Positions 15,963 to 24,449 of a stretch of DNA of 64,000 nt are shown piece by piece. Source of the DNA: Cupriavidus pauculus (GTDB lineage: Bacteria; Pseudomonadota; Gammaproteobacteria; Burkholderiales; Burkholderiaceae); NCBI RefSeq assembly GCF_022179805.1, contig NZ_BPUO01000008.1, positions 1 to 64,000 on the forward strand, written 5' to 3'. Every line of letters starts with the position of its first letter. The first letter of the stretch is position 1. Both the position numbers and the translations under genes were made by a program. The notes below the pieces were generated by a model that saw nothing but the letters and a program-made list of their open reading frames with translations, made no database searches and was not told the DNA's origin.

Positions 15963-16646
15963 ATGTCGCTGGAACTGCTGCCTGCGAGTACCGATATCGA
16001 CCCCGCCATGGAAGCCGACGCACTGCGCACCTGGACGGGACGCTATGCCGTATCGGCTGGCCTGTTCGAGATCCGGCCCTGCTACCTGCCGCGCGATACG
16101 CGGCCCATCCTGGACGAGGACCTCGACTGCATCATTGGCTACCAGCGCCGCTTCGGCCAGCGCAGCCATCTCTACGATCTCAATGGCGCGATGTTCAGCA
16201 TCACGGAAGACTGCTCGCCGCAGGCGCCGCCGGAAAAGCGGGACCCGCTGCTGGTGGTGGGCGGACTGTGGCGCGAGAACGTGCGCGGCCCGACCGCGCT
16301 GGGCCTGACGGGAACCGGCGCGGCACTGGCCCCGGCCATGCTGGCGCAATTGCGCACGCGCTTTGCGAGCCTGGCCAAATCGTCGCTACTGTACCGCAAC
16401 GCCGCCATGACGCGCATGGAAGATCCGCAGCGCCTTGTGCCGGTTCATATCCTGCGTCTGGCGATGCGCTATGGCGAACGGATCGCGCCGCCGTCGATAC
16501 TCAAGCGCGCCGCGCGCTACCAGGTCCGCATGCTGATCCCGCGCCTGCCGTTCATCCTCGACCTGGTCACCACCAACGCCAACACCACGATCGTGGACTT
16601 CGAGTACTGGCGCTATGCCGACACGATGCCCGCGCGCAGCGGCTAG
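15963..16646 (+). CDS. Hypothetical protein, family not recognised
   Basis: The 227-residue product begins MSLELLPASTDIDPAMEADA and has no signal peptide or membrane segment. It contains GRYAVSAGLFEIRPCYLPRD, GYQRRFGQRSHLYDLNGAMF, LLVVGGLWRENVRGPTALGL and FILDLVTTNANTTIVDFEYW. I recognise no catalytic motif. An ATG at 16008 is an alternative start. It follows the cytochrome gene after 145 non-coding bases and ends 8 bases before the convergent hydrolase gene. The 145-base leader may hold its own promoter. Confidence 0.6.
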   Translation: MSLELLPASTDIDPAMEADALRTWTGRYAVSAGLFEIRPCYLPRDTRPILDEDLDCIIGYQRRFGQRSHLYDLNGAMFSITEDCSPQAPPEKRDPLLVVGGLWRENVRGPTALGLTGTGAALAPAMLAQLRTRFASLAKSSLLYRNAAMTRMEDPQRLVPVHILRLAMRYGERIAPPSILKRAARYQVRMLIPRLPFILDLVTTNANTTIVDFEYWRYADTMPARSG

Positions 16647-16653
16647 GCGTGCG

Positions 16654-17271
16654 TCAGTGCGACCAGACCGACGCGTCGGCCACCACGGTCGCGAAGCGGT
16701 CGTTCAGCGCCGCGAGCGTGACCCGGTGCAATTCGGCGGCGGCCAGTGCTTCACCGCCGAGCGGGTCCGGCAGGTCGCGCGTGGCGCAGCCGGCCGCTAC
16801 CAGCGTGACGCGGTAGCCGTGGTCCAGTGCCGAACGCACCGTGGCGCTGATGCACATATGGGTCTGGAAGCCGGCCACGATCAGTTCCTTGCGGCCCAGG
16901 GCAGTCAGCCGCGCCGCGAGGTCGGTGCCGGCGAAGCTGTTGGGCAGGCTCTTGACCACGGTTAGCTCGCCGTCGCGCGGCGTCAGGCCCTCGATGATGG
17001 CCGCGTAGGGGCCGGTCGGGTCGAACGCGCCGCCGGGCTTGCCGTGGTGCACGACGTGGATCACCGGGGTGCCGTGCCGACGCGCCAGTTCCAGCAGCGC
17101 CGCGCACTGGGCCACGGCCGGCGGCATGCCGCTCAGCGGCAGCTTGCCGTCGACGTATTCGCGCTGGTGGTCCACCAGTACCAGCACCGCTTCGGACCAG
17201 GCCGACGGCTGGCGGCTGGCGCCGGCTGCATCGAGCAACGTGAAAGGTTGAGAGGTCTGGGCTGACGACAT
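16654..17271 (-). CDS. Isochorismatase-family cysteine hydrolase
   Basis: The 205-residue product has the isochorismatase/nicotinamidase fold. The catalytic triad is suggested by VLVLVDHQREYV (Asp), VVKSLPNSFAGTDL (Lys), and ELIVAGFQTHMCISATVRSALDHGYRV split as ELIVAGFQTHMC and ISATVRSALDHGYRV (nucleophile Cys). The GGxxE metal or substrate segment is replaced by HHGKPGGAFDP. The family hydrolyses amides, ureas or isochorismate; the substrate here is unknown. The start at 17271 has CGGAG upstream. It diverges from a LysR-type gene 88 bases away, its probable regulator. Confidence 0.88.
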   Translation of the reverse strand: MSSAQTSQPFTLLDAAGASRQPSAWSEAVLVLVDHQREYVDGKLPLSGMPPAVAQCAALLELARRHGTPVIHVVHHGKPGGAFDPTGPYAAIIEGLTPRDGELTVVKSLPNSFAGTDLAARLTALGRKELIVAGFQTHMCISATVRSALDHGYRVTLVAAGCATRDLPDPLGGEALAAAELHRVTLAALNDRFATVVADASVWSH

Positions 17272-17358
17272 GGCGGACTCCGTGCAGGTATCGGTGACTA
17301 TGCAGGCATCGTAGGGGCCGGTAAGCTGTACGCCAATTCGCCACGAGATCACACTAGC

Positions 17359-17374
17359 TGTGCAAAAAAGCACA
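17359..17374. promoter_or_regulatory. Inverted repeat over the LysR start codon
   Basis: TGTGC-AAAAAA-GCACA is a perfect 5-bp inverted repeat with a 6-base A spacer. It overlaps the GTG start of the LysR gene at 17360. A LysR protein bound here could repress its own gene. The short arms make chance occurrence possible. Confidence 0.35.
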
Positions 17375-18220
17375 ATTACTTGGGATGACCTGCTCACCCT
17401 GTCCACGCTGATGCGGGTCGGCAGCTATTCCGCCTGCGCCCGCGAGCTTGATATCACCCACGCCACGGCCATCCGGCGTATCCGCCGGCTGGAGACCGCG
17501 CTCGGCAAACCGGTGGCCACGCGCACCGATGGCACGTTCGTGTTGACCGCCGCCGGCCGCAACGCCCTGACGGCCGCCCGCGAGATGGAGCTATCCGCGG
17601 AGCGGCTGGCACGCGAAATCGAAGGCGCCAGCCCGGGGGTGTCGGGCGTGGTCCGGGTGGCCGCCACGGCATCGCTGGGCAGCCATTTCCTGACGCCCCG
17701 GCTGCCCGCGTTCTACGCCCTGAATCCCGATGTGGAACTGCGGCTCGAAGTGGACAACCGCGTTACCAGCCTGGCCCGGCGCCGCGCGCATATCGCGGTG
17801 CGGCTGGCACGGCCGCAGGAAGACTCGCTGGTCGCGCAGCGCGCCGGCACGATCCACTTCGGCGTCTATGCGCCGGCCGGCATGGCTGCCGCCGTGGCCG
17901 AGTCGCGCGATACGCCGCTGTGCGGGCTGCTCGACGAAGGATTCGCACTACCGGAGGTGGAATGGCCGCAAGCGCTGGGACGGCGCTTTTCTTTCCAGTC
18001 GAACAGCTTCCTGGCCGTGCGCGAGGGGGTGCGGGCCGGCCTGGGCGTGGCGCTGCTGCCGCACTACCTGGGCGCCGACGAACCGGGGCTGAGCCTGGTG
18101 CGCGGCATTCCCGAAGTGGTCCGCGAAATCTGGCTGGCCTACCCGCCCGAGTTTCGCGGCGCATCGCGCTTCCGGCCGGTCATCGACTGGCTGGCGGAAG
18201 CCCTGGCGACTTGCCCCTGA
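17360..18220 (+). CDS. LysR-family transcriptional regulator
   Basis: The 286-residue protein has an N-terminal winged helix (TLSTLMRVGSYSACARELDI, then THATAIRRIRRLETALGKPV) and a LysR substrate-binding domain (VRVAATASLGSHFLTPRLPAF, LRLEVDNRVTSLARRRAHIAVRL with the latter two parts separate in the fold, GLGVALLPHYLG). The start is GTG at 17360; the next Met lies inside the HTH, so an upstream start is required. It diverges from the isochorismatase-like gene and probably controls it. The helix-turn-helix deviates from the common AAxxLxxSQPAVS pattern, with DITHATAIRRIRRLE instead. Confidence 0.88.
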   Translation: MQKSTITWDDLLTLSTLMRVGSYSACARELDITHATAIRRIRRLETALGKPVATRTDGTFVLTAAGRNALTAAREMELSAERLAREIEGASPGVSGVVRVAATASLGSHFLTPRLPAFYALNPDVELRLEVDNRVTSLARRRAHIAVRLARPQEDSLVAQRAGTIHFGVYAPAGMAAAVAESRDTPLCGLLDEGFALPEVEWPQALGRRFSFQSNSFLAVREGVRAGLGVALLPHYLGADEPGLSLVRGIPEVVREIWLAYPPEFRGASRFRPVIDWLAEALATCP

Positions 18221-18240
18221 GCGGCCGTGACCGGCGGCGC

Positions 18241-18256
18241 CGACACTCAAGTGTCG
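18241..18256. repeat. Perfect 7-bp inverted repeat CGACACT/AGTGTCG
   Basis: CGACACT and AGTGTCG are separated by CA, 20 bases after the LysR stop. There is no T-tract, so it is not a classical terminator; it could be an operator or a weak stem. The rest of the 263-bp gap to 18484 shows nothing else I can name apart from a run of seven A at about 18331-18337. Confidence 0.4.
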
Positions 18257-18483
18257 CGTCGCTACCACTACGCGCCGCATACGTCACGCCATGTGTGTTG
18301 GCGCACCCGTTTCCGAGTGTTGCTTCGTCAAAAAAAGTAAGGGTTCTGCTAGGCTTTGAACCGGCTGCCGCTATATCCGCGAAGTGCATTCGCAGGATGT
18401 TTTTCACTAAATGGGCAGGGTCGTTGCATTGAAGCCCAGGCAACCGCAAGAAACGGGTCAGTGCGCAGAACAAAAAGAGATTC

Positions 18484-20472
18484 ATGCGGCACTCTTTGAA
18501 GTATCGAATGGCAATCGCCGCGGCGGCAGTTGTCACGCTGGTATTCGTGGTGCGGGTTGGATTCTCGCAGGTCTACGCATACACGCGCCTGAAGGAAGTC
18601 ATTCAGGCCCAGCAGGACACACTGGTCAAGCTGGTAGCGGACCAACTCGATGAAAAGCTCGAATCGCGCGCCGTCGTGCTGCGCCGGCTTGCGCGTACGC
18701 TGGCGCCCGTACTGGACCGACCGACCGGTCAGTTGCGCCAGTTGGCCATCGACACGGTGGACATGCCCGAGCACTTCAACGCCACGTTCCTGGCCTGGAC
18801 CGATGGCACCCTCGCCTTCAGCACCGCCGTACCCGATGGCGTGAAGATGACCGTGGGCGAACGCGACTACTTCAAGTCCATCGTCAACGGCGCGGACTTT
18901 GCCGTCTCAGACCTGCTGCAAGGCAAGCACAGCAATGCGCCGGGCGTGATCCTGGCGGTGCCGATGCGCGATTCGCATGGCAACCTGCGCGGCGTGGTGG
19001 GCGGCGTGTTGAACCTGTCGGCCGACAATTTCCTGCGCGAACTGGCCCAGCACCGCGTGGGCGTGACCGGCTTCTATTGCCTGGTCTCGGCGGGGCCCAA
19101 TCCGCGCTACGCAATGCATCCCGACCAGTCGATGGTCCTCGCCCCGGCCCAGGCCGTCGGCGAAGCCTGCGGCGCCGACGTGCCCGAGTCATCGCTGGAA
19201 ACAGTCGCGCCCGAGCAACCGGTCGTCGCGCGCTACCTGCTCGAATCGAACGGCTGGGAAGTGATCTCCGTCCTGCCGGCGGCCGAAGCCTACGCGCCGC
19301 TGGTGGAGGTGCGCCACCGGGCCATCATCCTGGGCTTCGTGACGCTGCTAGCGGCAGGGGCGCTCATGTGGGCCGTCATCCGGCATCTGCTGGCCCCGTT
19401 GGAACACCTGCACCGCACCGTGCGGCGTCTCTGCGAGCAGCCGTCGGCCGTAGCCGAGCTGCCCGTGCGCCGCGACGACGAAATTGGCGAACTGGCCGGC
19501 GCGTTCTCCGAGGTCATGACCCAGCTGACCGAGCGCGAAGCCGCGCTGAAGGCAGCCAAAGACAGCGCCGCCGCCAGCGAGAAGCGCCTGGAAGCGATTG
19601 CCAATCACGTACCCGACCTCGTGGCCTTCGTCGATGCAAGCGAACGCTTCGTCTTCGTCAACCGGGCCTATGCGCGCCATTTCGGCCTGCCGGCCGACCA
19701 GATCACGGGGCTGACGCTGCGCGAACTGTGGGGCACGCCCGAGTACGTGGCCAGCAAGCCGTACCTCGAACAAGCCTGCGCCGGGCAGTCGGTGACGTAC
19801 ACGCGTGAAAACGCCGAGGGCGTGGCCTGGGAACTGACCTTCCAGCCCGCCTGGAACGACACGAAGGACGCCGTCACCGGCCTGCACATGTTCGCGCGCG
19901 ACATCACCGGCGAACGCCAGAAGCTACGCAGCCTCGAAGCGCAGACCCTGTCCGATCACCTGACCGGCCTGCTCAACCGCAAGGGCTTCGACCGCCGCCT
20001 GCAGGAAACCATGGCGCGGGCCGATGCCGGCAGCTACCGCGCGGCCCTGCTGCTGGTGGACCTGGACGACTTCAAGGCCGTCAACGACACCTACGGGCAC
20101 CCGGTGGGCGACCAGTTGCTGATCGCGTTCGCCGAACGCCTGCGCGCCTGCGTGCGCAGCGGCGATGCCGTGGCCCGTATCGGCGGCGACGAATTCGCCG
20201 TGATCCTGGACAACGTCGCCAATCCCAATACCGTCGAGCGCATCGCCCACACCGTGGTGCACGCCGCGATGCGGCCGTTCGAGATCGACGGCCACCGGCT
20301 GGTTTCCACGGCCAGCGTCGGCAGCGCGATGCATCGTCCCGACCAGGGCACCTCGGTCAGCGAGCTGTTCATGCGCGCGGACATGGCGCTCTACGATGCC
20401 AAGCGGCATGGCAAGGCTTGCTATGCATCGGTGGGAACACGGCGCGCGGAGGATGCCTCGACCGAGGTTTGA
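18484..20472 (+). CDS. Diguanylate cyclase (periplasmic Cache, HAMP, PAS, GGDEF)
   Basis: The 662-residue membrane protein has TM1 (about 9-30), a double-Cache-like periplasmic sensor (about 35-275; GERDYFKSIVNGADFAVSDL is typical), TM2 (about 278-298), HAMP (to about 355), a PAS domain (about 365-480; IANHVPDLVAFVDASERFVF) and a GGDEF domain (about 488-650). The active site reads RIGGDEFAVIL. The product-inhibition I-site RSGD sits five residues before it, so an active, feedback-inhibited c-di-GMP synthase is expected. It stands alone between the LysR gene and the glp terminator. The ligand is unknown; Cache domains often bind amino or organic acids. Confidence 0.92.
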   Translation: MRHSLKYRMAIAAAAVVTLVFVVRVGFSQVYAYTRLKEVIQAQQDTLVKLVADQLDEKLESRAVVLRRLARTLAPVLDRPTGQLRQLAIDTVDMPEHFNATFLAWTDGTLAFSTAVPDGVKMTVGERDYFKSIVNGADFAVSDLLQGKHSNAPGVILAVPMRDSHGNLRGVVGGVLNLSADNFLRELAQHRVGVTGFYCLVSAGPNPRYAMHPDQSMVLAPAQAVGEACGADVPESSLETVAPEQPVVARYLLESNGWEVISVLPAAEAYAPLVEVRHRAIILGFVTLLAAGALMWAVIRHLLAPLEHLHRTVRRLCEQPSAVAELPVRRDDEIGELAGAFSEVMTQLTEREAALKAAKDSAAASEKRLEAIANHVPDLVAFVDASERFVFVNRAYARHFGLPADQITGLTLRELWGTPEYVASKPYLEQACAGQSVTYTRENAEGVAWELTFQPAWNDTKDAVTGLHMFARDITGERQKLRSLEAQTLSDHLTGLLNRKGFDRRLQETMARADAGSYRAALLLVDLDDFKAVNDTYGHPVGDQLLIAFAERLRACVRSGDAVARIGGDEFAVILDNVANPNTVERIAHTVVHAAMRPFEIDGHRLVSTASVGSAMHRPDQGTSVSELFMRADMALYDAKRHGKACYASVGTRRAEDASTEV

Positions 20473-20495
20473 CGTCCACGCCGCGCGTGGCGCAA

Positions 20496-20529
20496 TAAAA
20501 AAGCGGCGACGCTGTTACGCGCCGCCGCT
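20496..20529 (-). terminator. Rho-independent terminator of the glpSTPQUV operon
   Basis: On the minus strand the stem AGCGGCG/CGCCGCT (20502-20529) is followed by a U-tract from the A run at 20496-20502. It lies 48 bases beyond the glpV stop. Read on the plus strand it may also slow transcription from the diguanylate cyclase gene. Confidence 0.75.
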
Positions 20530-20576
20530 TCGCACTGCCAGCTGAACACCCCGTTCAGCGAAGGGTCAGGAAAAAA

Positions 20577-22319
20577 TCAGCGGACCTTTCCTTCCTTCCA
20601 CGCCTGCAGCAGCTTGTCGTAGGCGATGGTCTCGCCCTTCGGCTTCTCGTTGTCGAGCTTCTTCCACGGTGCGTGTTCCGACGACAGCCACTTCGACGGA
20701 TCGCTCTTCGGGTTCAGCTTGGGCGCGCACTGGGCCATGCCCGCGCGCTGCAGCCGGGCCATCACCTGGTCCATTTCCTCGGCCAGGTTGTCCATGGCGG
20801 CCTGCGGCGTCTTCTCGCCGGTGACTGCCGTGGCTACGTTCTTCCACCAGAGCTGCGCCAGCTTCGGATAGTCGGGCACGTTGTTGCCGGTCGGCGTCCA
20901 GGCCACGCGGGCCGGGCTGCGGTAGAACTCGACCAGGCCACCGTACTTGGCCGCGTTCTTGGTCAGGTACTCGTGGTTGATGTCGCTGTCGCGGATGAAA
21001 GTCAGGCCGGTCAGCGACTTCTTCAGCGACACCGTCTTCGACGTCACGAACTGCGCGTAGAGCCACGCGGCGGCCAGGCGGTTCGGGTCGGTGTTCTTGA
21101 AGAACGTCCACGAACCCACGTCCTGGTAGCCATTCTGCATGCCCTGCTTCCAGTACGGGCCATACGGCGACGGCGCCATGCGCCACTTGGGCGAGCCATC
21201 GGCGTTGACCACCGGCAGGCCCTTCTTGGTCATGTCGGCCGTGAAAGCCGTGTACCAGAAGATCTGCTGCGCGACCTGGCCCTGTGCGGGCACCGGGCCG
21301 GCTTCGGAGAACGTCATGCCCATGGCCTGCGGCGGCGCGAACTTCTTCATCCAGTCGATGTACTTGGTCAGCGCATAGACAGCGGCCGGGCTGTTGGTGG
21401 CACCGCCGCGCGATACCGATGCGCCCACCGGCGTGCACTTGTCTTCGGCCACGCGGATGCCCCACTCGTCCACCGGCATGCCGTTGGGCAGGCCCTTGTC
21501 GGCCGAACCGGCCATCGACAGCCAGGCGTCGGTGAAACGCCAGCCCAGCGACGGGTCTTTCTTGCCGTAGTCCATGTGGCCAAAGACCTTCTTGCCGTCC
21601 AGTTCCTTCACGTCGTTGGTGAAGAAGTTGGCGATGTCTTCGTAGGCCGACCAGTTGGTGGGCACGCCCAGGTCATAGCCGTACTTGGCCTTGAACTTGT
21701 CCTGCAGGTCCTTGCGCGCGAACCAGTCGGCGCGGAACCAGTACAGGTTGGCAAACTGCTGGTCGGGCAGCTGGTAGAGCTTGCCGTCCGGCGCCGTGGT
21801 GAACTTGGTGCCGATGAAGTCCTTCACGTCGATACCGGGGTTCGTGAACTCCTTGCCCGTGCCGTTCATGTAGTCGGACAGCGGCAGGATGGCGCCATAG
21901 CGATAGTGCGTGCCGATCAGGTCCGAGTCGGAGATCCAGCCGTCGTAGATCGACTTGCCCGACTGCATCGACGTCTGGAGCTTTTCCACGACGTCGCCTT
22001 CCTGGATCAGGTCGTGGTTGACCTTGATGCCGGTGATTTCCTCGAACGCCTTGGCCAGCGTCTTCGATTCGTACTCGTGCGTGGTGATGGTTTCAGACAC
22101 CACGCTGATCTGCGTCACGCCCTTGGCCTTGAGCTTGGCGGCGGCGTCGATGAACCACTTCATTTCCGCCTGCTGCTTGTCCTTGGCCAGCGACGACGGC
22201 TGGAACTCGTTGTCGATCCACTTCTTCGCCGCGGCCTCGTCAGCCCAGGCGGCGTGCCCGCATGTCACCGCGGCCGCAAAGGCCAGGGCCGACATCCCCA
22301 ACTTCACGTGCTGTTTCAT
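20577..22319 (-). CDS. glpV: Glycerol ABC transporter periplasmic binding protein GlpV
   Basis: The 580-residue protein has an N-terminal signal peptide (MKQHVKLGMSALAFAAAVTC, cut near HAAWA) and the large glycerol-binding fold of the rhizobial GlpSTPQUV importer. Segments: QISVVSETITTHEYESKTLA, ITGIKVNHDLIQEGDVVEKL, IYDGWISDSDLIGTHYRYG, LPDQQFANLYWFRADWF and MKKFAPPQAMGMTFSEAGPV. It is the last gene of the minus-strand operon. GAGGAGA lies just before the ATG, and a GC-rich hairpin sits directly upstream, possibly boosting this most-needed component. It delivers glycerol to the permeases GlpP and GlpQ. Confidence 0.92.
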   Translation of the reverse strand: MKQHVKLGMSALAFAAAVTCGHAAWADEAAAKKWIDNEFQPSSLAKDKQQAEMKWFIDAAAKLKAKGVTQISVVSETITTHEYESKTLAKAFEEITGIKVNHDLIQEGDVVEKLQTSMQSGKSIYDGWISDSDLIGTHYRYGAILPLSDYMNGTGKEFTNPGIDVKDFIGTKFTTAPDGKLYQLPDQQFANLYWFRADWFARKDLQDKFKAKYGYDLGVPTNWSAYEDIANFFTNDVKELDGKKVFGHMDYGKKDPSLGWRFTDAWLSMAGSADKGLPNGMPVDEWGIRVAEDKCTPVGASVSRGGATNSPAAVYALTKYIDWMKKFAPPQAMGMTFSEAGPVPAQGQVAQQIFWYTAFTADMTKKGLPVVNADGSPKWRMAPSPYGPYWKQGMQNGYQDVGSWTFFKNTDPNRLAAAWLYAQFVTSKTVSLKKSLTGLTFIRDSDINHEYLTKNAAKYGGLVEFYRSPARVAWTPTGNNVPDYPKLAQLWWKNVATAVTGEKTPQAAMDNLAEEMDQVMARLQRAGMAQCAPKLNPKSDPSKWLSSEHAPWKKLDNEKPKGETIAYDKLLQAWKEGKVR

Positions 22320-22336
22320 TCGTGTCTCCTCAGCAA

Positions 22337-22379
22337 CCCTTCCCCGGATTTCTGACTGGGTTGCGGCCCCGGGGAAGGG
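22337..22379 (-). other. Intercistronic hairpin between glpU and glpV
   Basis: CCCTTCCCCGG (22337-22347 plus strand) pairs exactly with CCGGGGAAGGG (22369-22379), an 11-bp perfect stem with a 21-base loop. In the minus-strand mRNA it ends a few bases before the glpV ribosome-binding site. There is no U-tract, so it is more likely a 5' stabilising or processing structure for glpV than a terminator. Confidence 0.55.
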
Positions 22380-22422
22380 ACAAAGATCTCGCAGCCCATG
22401 ACAGCAAAACCTGGCGAATCGA

Positions 22423-22731
22423 CTATCCACGTCGCATGATCAACAGCAGCACCACGGCCGAGATTGCCACGCTGATCCAGATCGACGGCGCCTCGGCCAA
22501 CTGGAACCAGCCCTGCATCTTCTCGCCCAGGCCCACCCAGGCCAGGTTGATCCACGCAGCACACATCAGGCCGATGAACAGGCGGTCGCCGCGCGTGGTG
22601 GCGATGGGCAGGAAGCCCTTGCGCTCCACGGTGGGCGAGCGCACCTCCCAGATCGTCATGCCGATCAGCATCAGCACCACCAGCGAAAAGAAGACGGCCA
22701 CCGGGGTGGTCCATACCATCCAGCTCAGCAT
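22423..22731 (-). CDS. glpU: Small membrane protein GlpU (DUF2160)
   Basis: The 102-residue protein has three hydrophobic segments (about 8-27, 48-68, 80-97) and the DUF2160 pattern WTTPVAVFFSLVVLMLIGMT and TTRGDRLFIGL. In rhizobial glycerol importers the equivalent small protein GlpU is required alongside the permeases, although its mechanism is not clear. It sits between glpQ and glpV on the minus strand, 10 bases after glpQ. Confidence 0.88.
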   Translation of the reverse strand: MLSWMVWTTPVAVFFSLVVLMLIGMTIWEVRSPTVERKGFLPIATTRGDRLFIGLMCAAWINLAWVGLGEKMQGWFQLAEAPSIWISVAISAVVLLLIMRRG

Positions 22732-22741
22732 CGTCGTTTCC

Positions 22742-23572
22742 TCAAACGCGGCCCATCGCGAAGCCCTTCGCGATGTAGTGCCGTACGAACCAGATCACGA
22801 TGGCGCCCGGCACGATGGTCAGCACGCCGGCCGCTGCCAGCACGCCCCAGTCCATGCCCGACGCCGACACCGTGCGCGTCATGGTGGCCACGATCGGCTT
22901 GGCATTGACCGACGTCAGCGTGCGCGCCAGCAGCAGTTCCACCCAGCTGAACATGAAGCAGAAGAACGCCGCCACGCCCACGCCGGCCTTGATCAGCGGC
23001 AGGAAGATTGTCAGGAAGAAGCGCGGGAACGAGTAGCCGTCCACATACGCGGTCTCGTCGATCTCGCGCGGCACGCCGGACATGAAACCTTCCAGGATCC
23101 ACACCGCCAGCGGCACGTTGAACACCAGGTGGGCCAGTGCCACGCCGAGGTGGGTGTCCATCAGCCCCATCGTCGTATAAAGCTGAAAAAACGGCAGCAG
23201 GAACACGGCCGGCGGCGTCATGCGGTTGGTCAGCAACCAGAAGAACACGTGCTTGTCGCCAATGAACTGGTAGCGCGAGAACGCGTAGGCCGCCGGCAGC
23301 GCCACGGAGATCGAGATCACCGTGTTCAGCAGAACGTAGATCAGCGAATTGATATAGCCGGAGTACCACGACGCATCGGTGAAGATCGTCACGTAGTGCT
23401 CCCACGTGAACGACGCCGGCAGCAGCGACAGCGAGGAGACGATTTCCTCGTTGGTCTTGAACGACATGTTCACCATCCAGTAGATCGGCACGATGGCGAA
23501 CAGCAGGTACAGCGTCAGGAACACGGGGCGCCACCAGCCCGGGCGCTGGCCGGGCAGCTTGCGATCAGCCAT
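22742..23572 (-). CDS. glpQ: Glycerol ABC transporter permease GlpQ
   Basis: The 276-residue MalG-type permease has six predicted membrane helices. The ATPase-contact loop is EIDETAYVDGYSFPRFFLTI, followed by FLPLIKAGVGVAAFF. It begins MADRKLPGQRPGW with AGGAGG upstream of the ATG at 23572 and overlaps the end of glpP by 8 bases. It pairs with GlpP to form the channel; the name follows the rhizobial operon order. Confidence 0.9.
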   Translation of the reverse strand: MADRKLPGQRPGWWRPVFLTLYLLFAIVPIYWMVNMSFKTNEEIVSSLSLLPASFTWEHYVTIFTDASWYSGYINSLIYVLLNTVISISVALPAAYAFSRYQFIGDKHVFFWLLTNRMTPPAVFLLPFFQLYTTMGLMDTHLGVALAHLVFNVPLAVWILEGFMSGVPREIDETAYVDGYSFPRFFLTIFLPLIKAGVGVAAFFCFMFSWVELLLARTLTSVNAKPIVATMTRTVSASGMDWGVLAAAGVLTIVPGAIVIWFVRHYIAKGFAMGRV

Positions 23573-24449
23573 TGGATACCTCCTCGGCGCTGGCCGTGCC
23601 GGCGCGCTGCATCCAGTTATAGAGCACGAAACAGGTCAGCAGGATGATCAGGAAGTACACGATCGAGAATGCCGCCGCCGGGCCCAGGTCGAACTGGCCC
23701 ACCGCCTTCTGCGTCAGATACTGCGACAGGAACGTGGTGGCGTTGCCGGGGCCACCGCCGGTCAGCACGAACGGCTCGGTATAGATCATGAAGCTGTCCA
23801 TGAAGCGTAGCAGCACCGCGATCATCAGCACGCCGCGCAGCTTGGGCAACTGGATGAAGCGGAACACCGCGAAGCGCGACGCGCCATCGATCTGGGCCGC
23901 CTGATAGTAGGCGTCGGGAATCGCGCGCAGGCCCGCGTAGCAGAGCAGCGCCACCAGCGGCGTCCAGTGCCAGACGTCCATCACCAGCACGGTGACCCAG
24001 GCATCAACCGCGCTGCCCGTGTAGTTGTAGTCGAAACCCATGCCGTCGAGCGCCGCGCCCAGCAGGCCGATATCGGTCCGGCCGAAGATCTGCCAGATGG
24101 TGCCCACCACGTTCCACGGAATCAGCAGCGACAGCGCGATGATGACCAGCGTAGCCGACGCCTGCCAGCCACGCGCCGGCATAGCCAGCGCCAGCAGGAT
24201 GCCGAGCGGGATCTCCACGCACAGCACGGCCAGCGAGAAGCCAAGCTGGCGCAGCAGCGCGTCATGCAGTTCGGCGTCGCGCAGCACCGTGGCGAACCAC
24301 TCGGTACCCACGAACACGCGGCGATCGGGCGAGATGATGTCCTGCACCGAGTAGTTGACGATGGTCATCAGCGGAAGAATGGCCGAGAACGCCACGCAGA
24401 TCACCACGGGCAGGACCAGCAGCCAGGCTTTCTGGTTGACGGGCTTCAT
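23565..24449 (-). CDS. glpP: Glycerol ABC transporter permease GlpP
   Basis: The 294-residue MalF-type permease has about six membrane helices. The EAA-like loop is IPDAYYQAAQIDGASRFAVF, followed by FIQLPKLRGVL. FVLTGGGPGNATTFLSQY is a typical sugar/polyol-permease segment. Its start (24449) overlaps the glpT stop by 4 bases, and its end overlaps glpQ, so translation is coupled along the operon. Confidence 0.9.
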   Translation of the reverse strand: MKPVNQKAWLLVLPVVICVAFSAILPLMTIVNYSVQDIISPDRRVFVGTEWFATVLRDAELHDALLRQLGFSLAVLCVEIPLGILLALAMPARGWQASATLVIIALSLLIPWNVVGTIWQIFGRTDIGLLGAALDGMGFDYNYTGSAVDAWVTVLVMDVWHWTPLVALLCYAGLRAIPDAYYQAAQIDGASRFAVFRFIQLPKLRGVLMIAVLLRFMDSFMIYTEPFVLTGGGPGNATTFLSQYLTQKAVGQFDLGPAAAFSIVYFLIILLTCFVLYNWMQRAGTASAEEVSNG

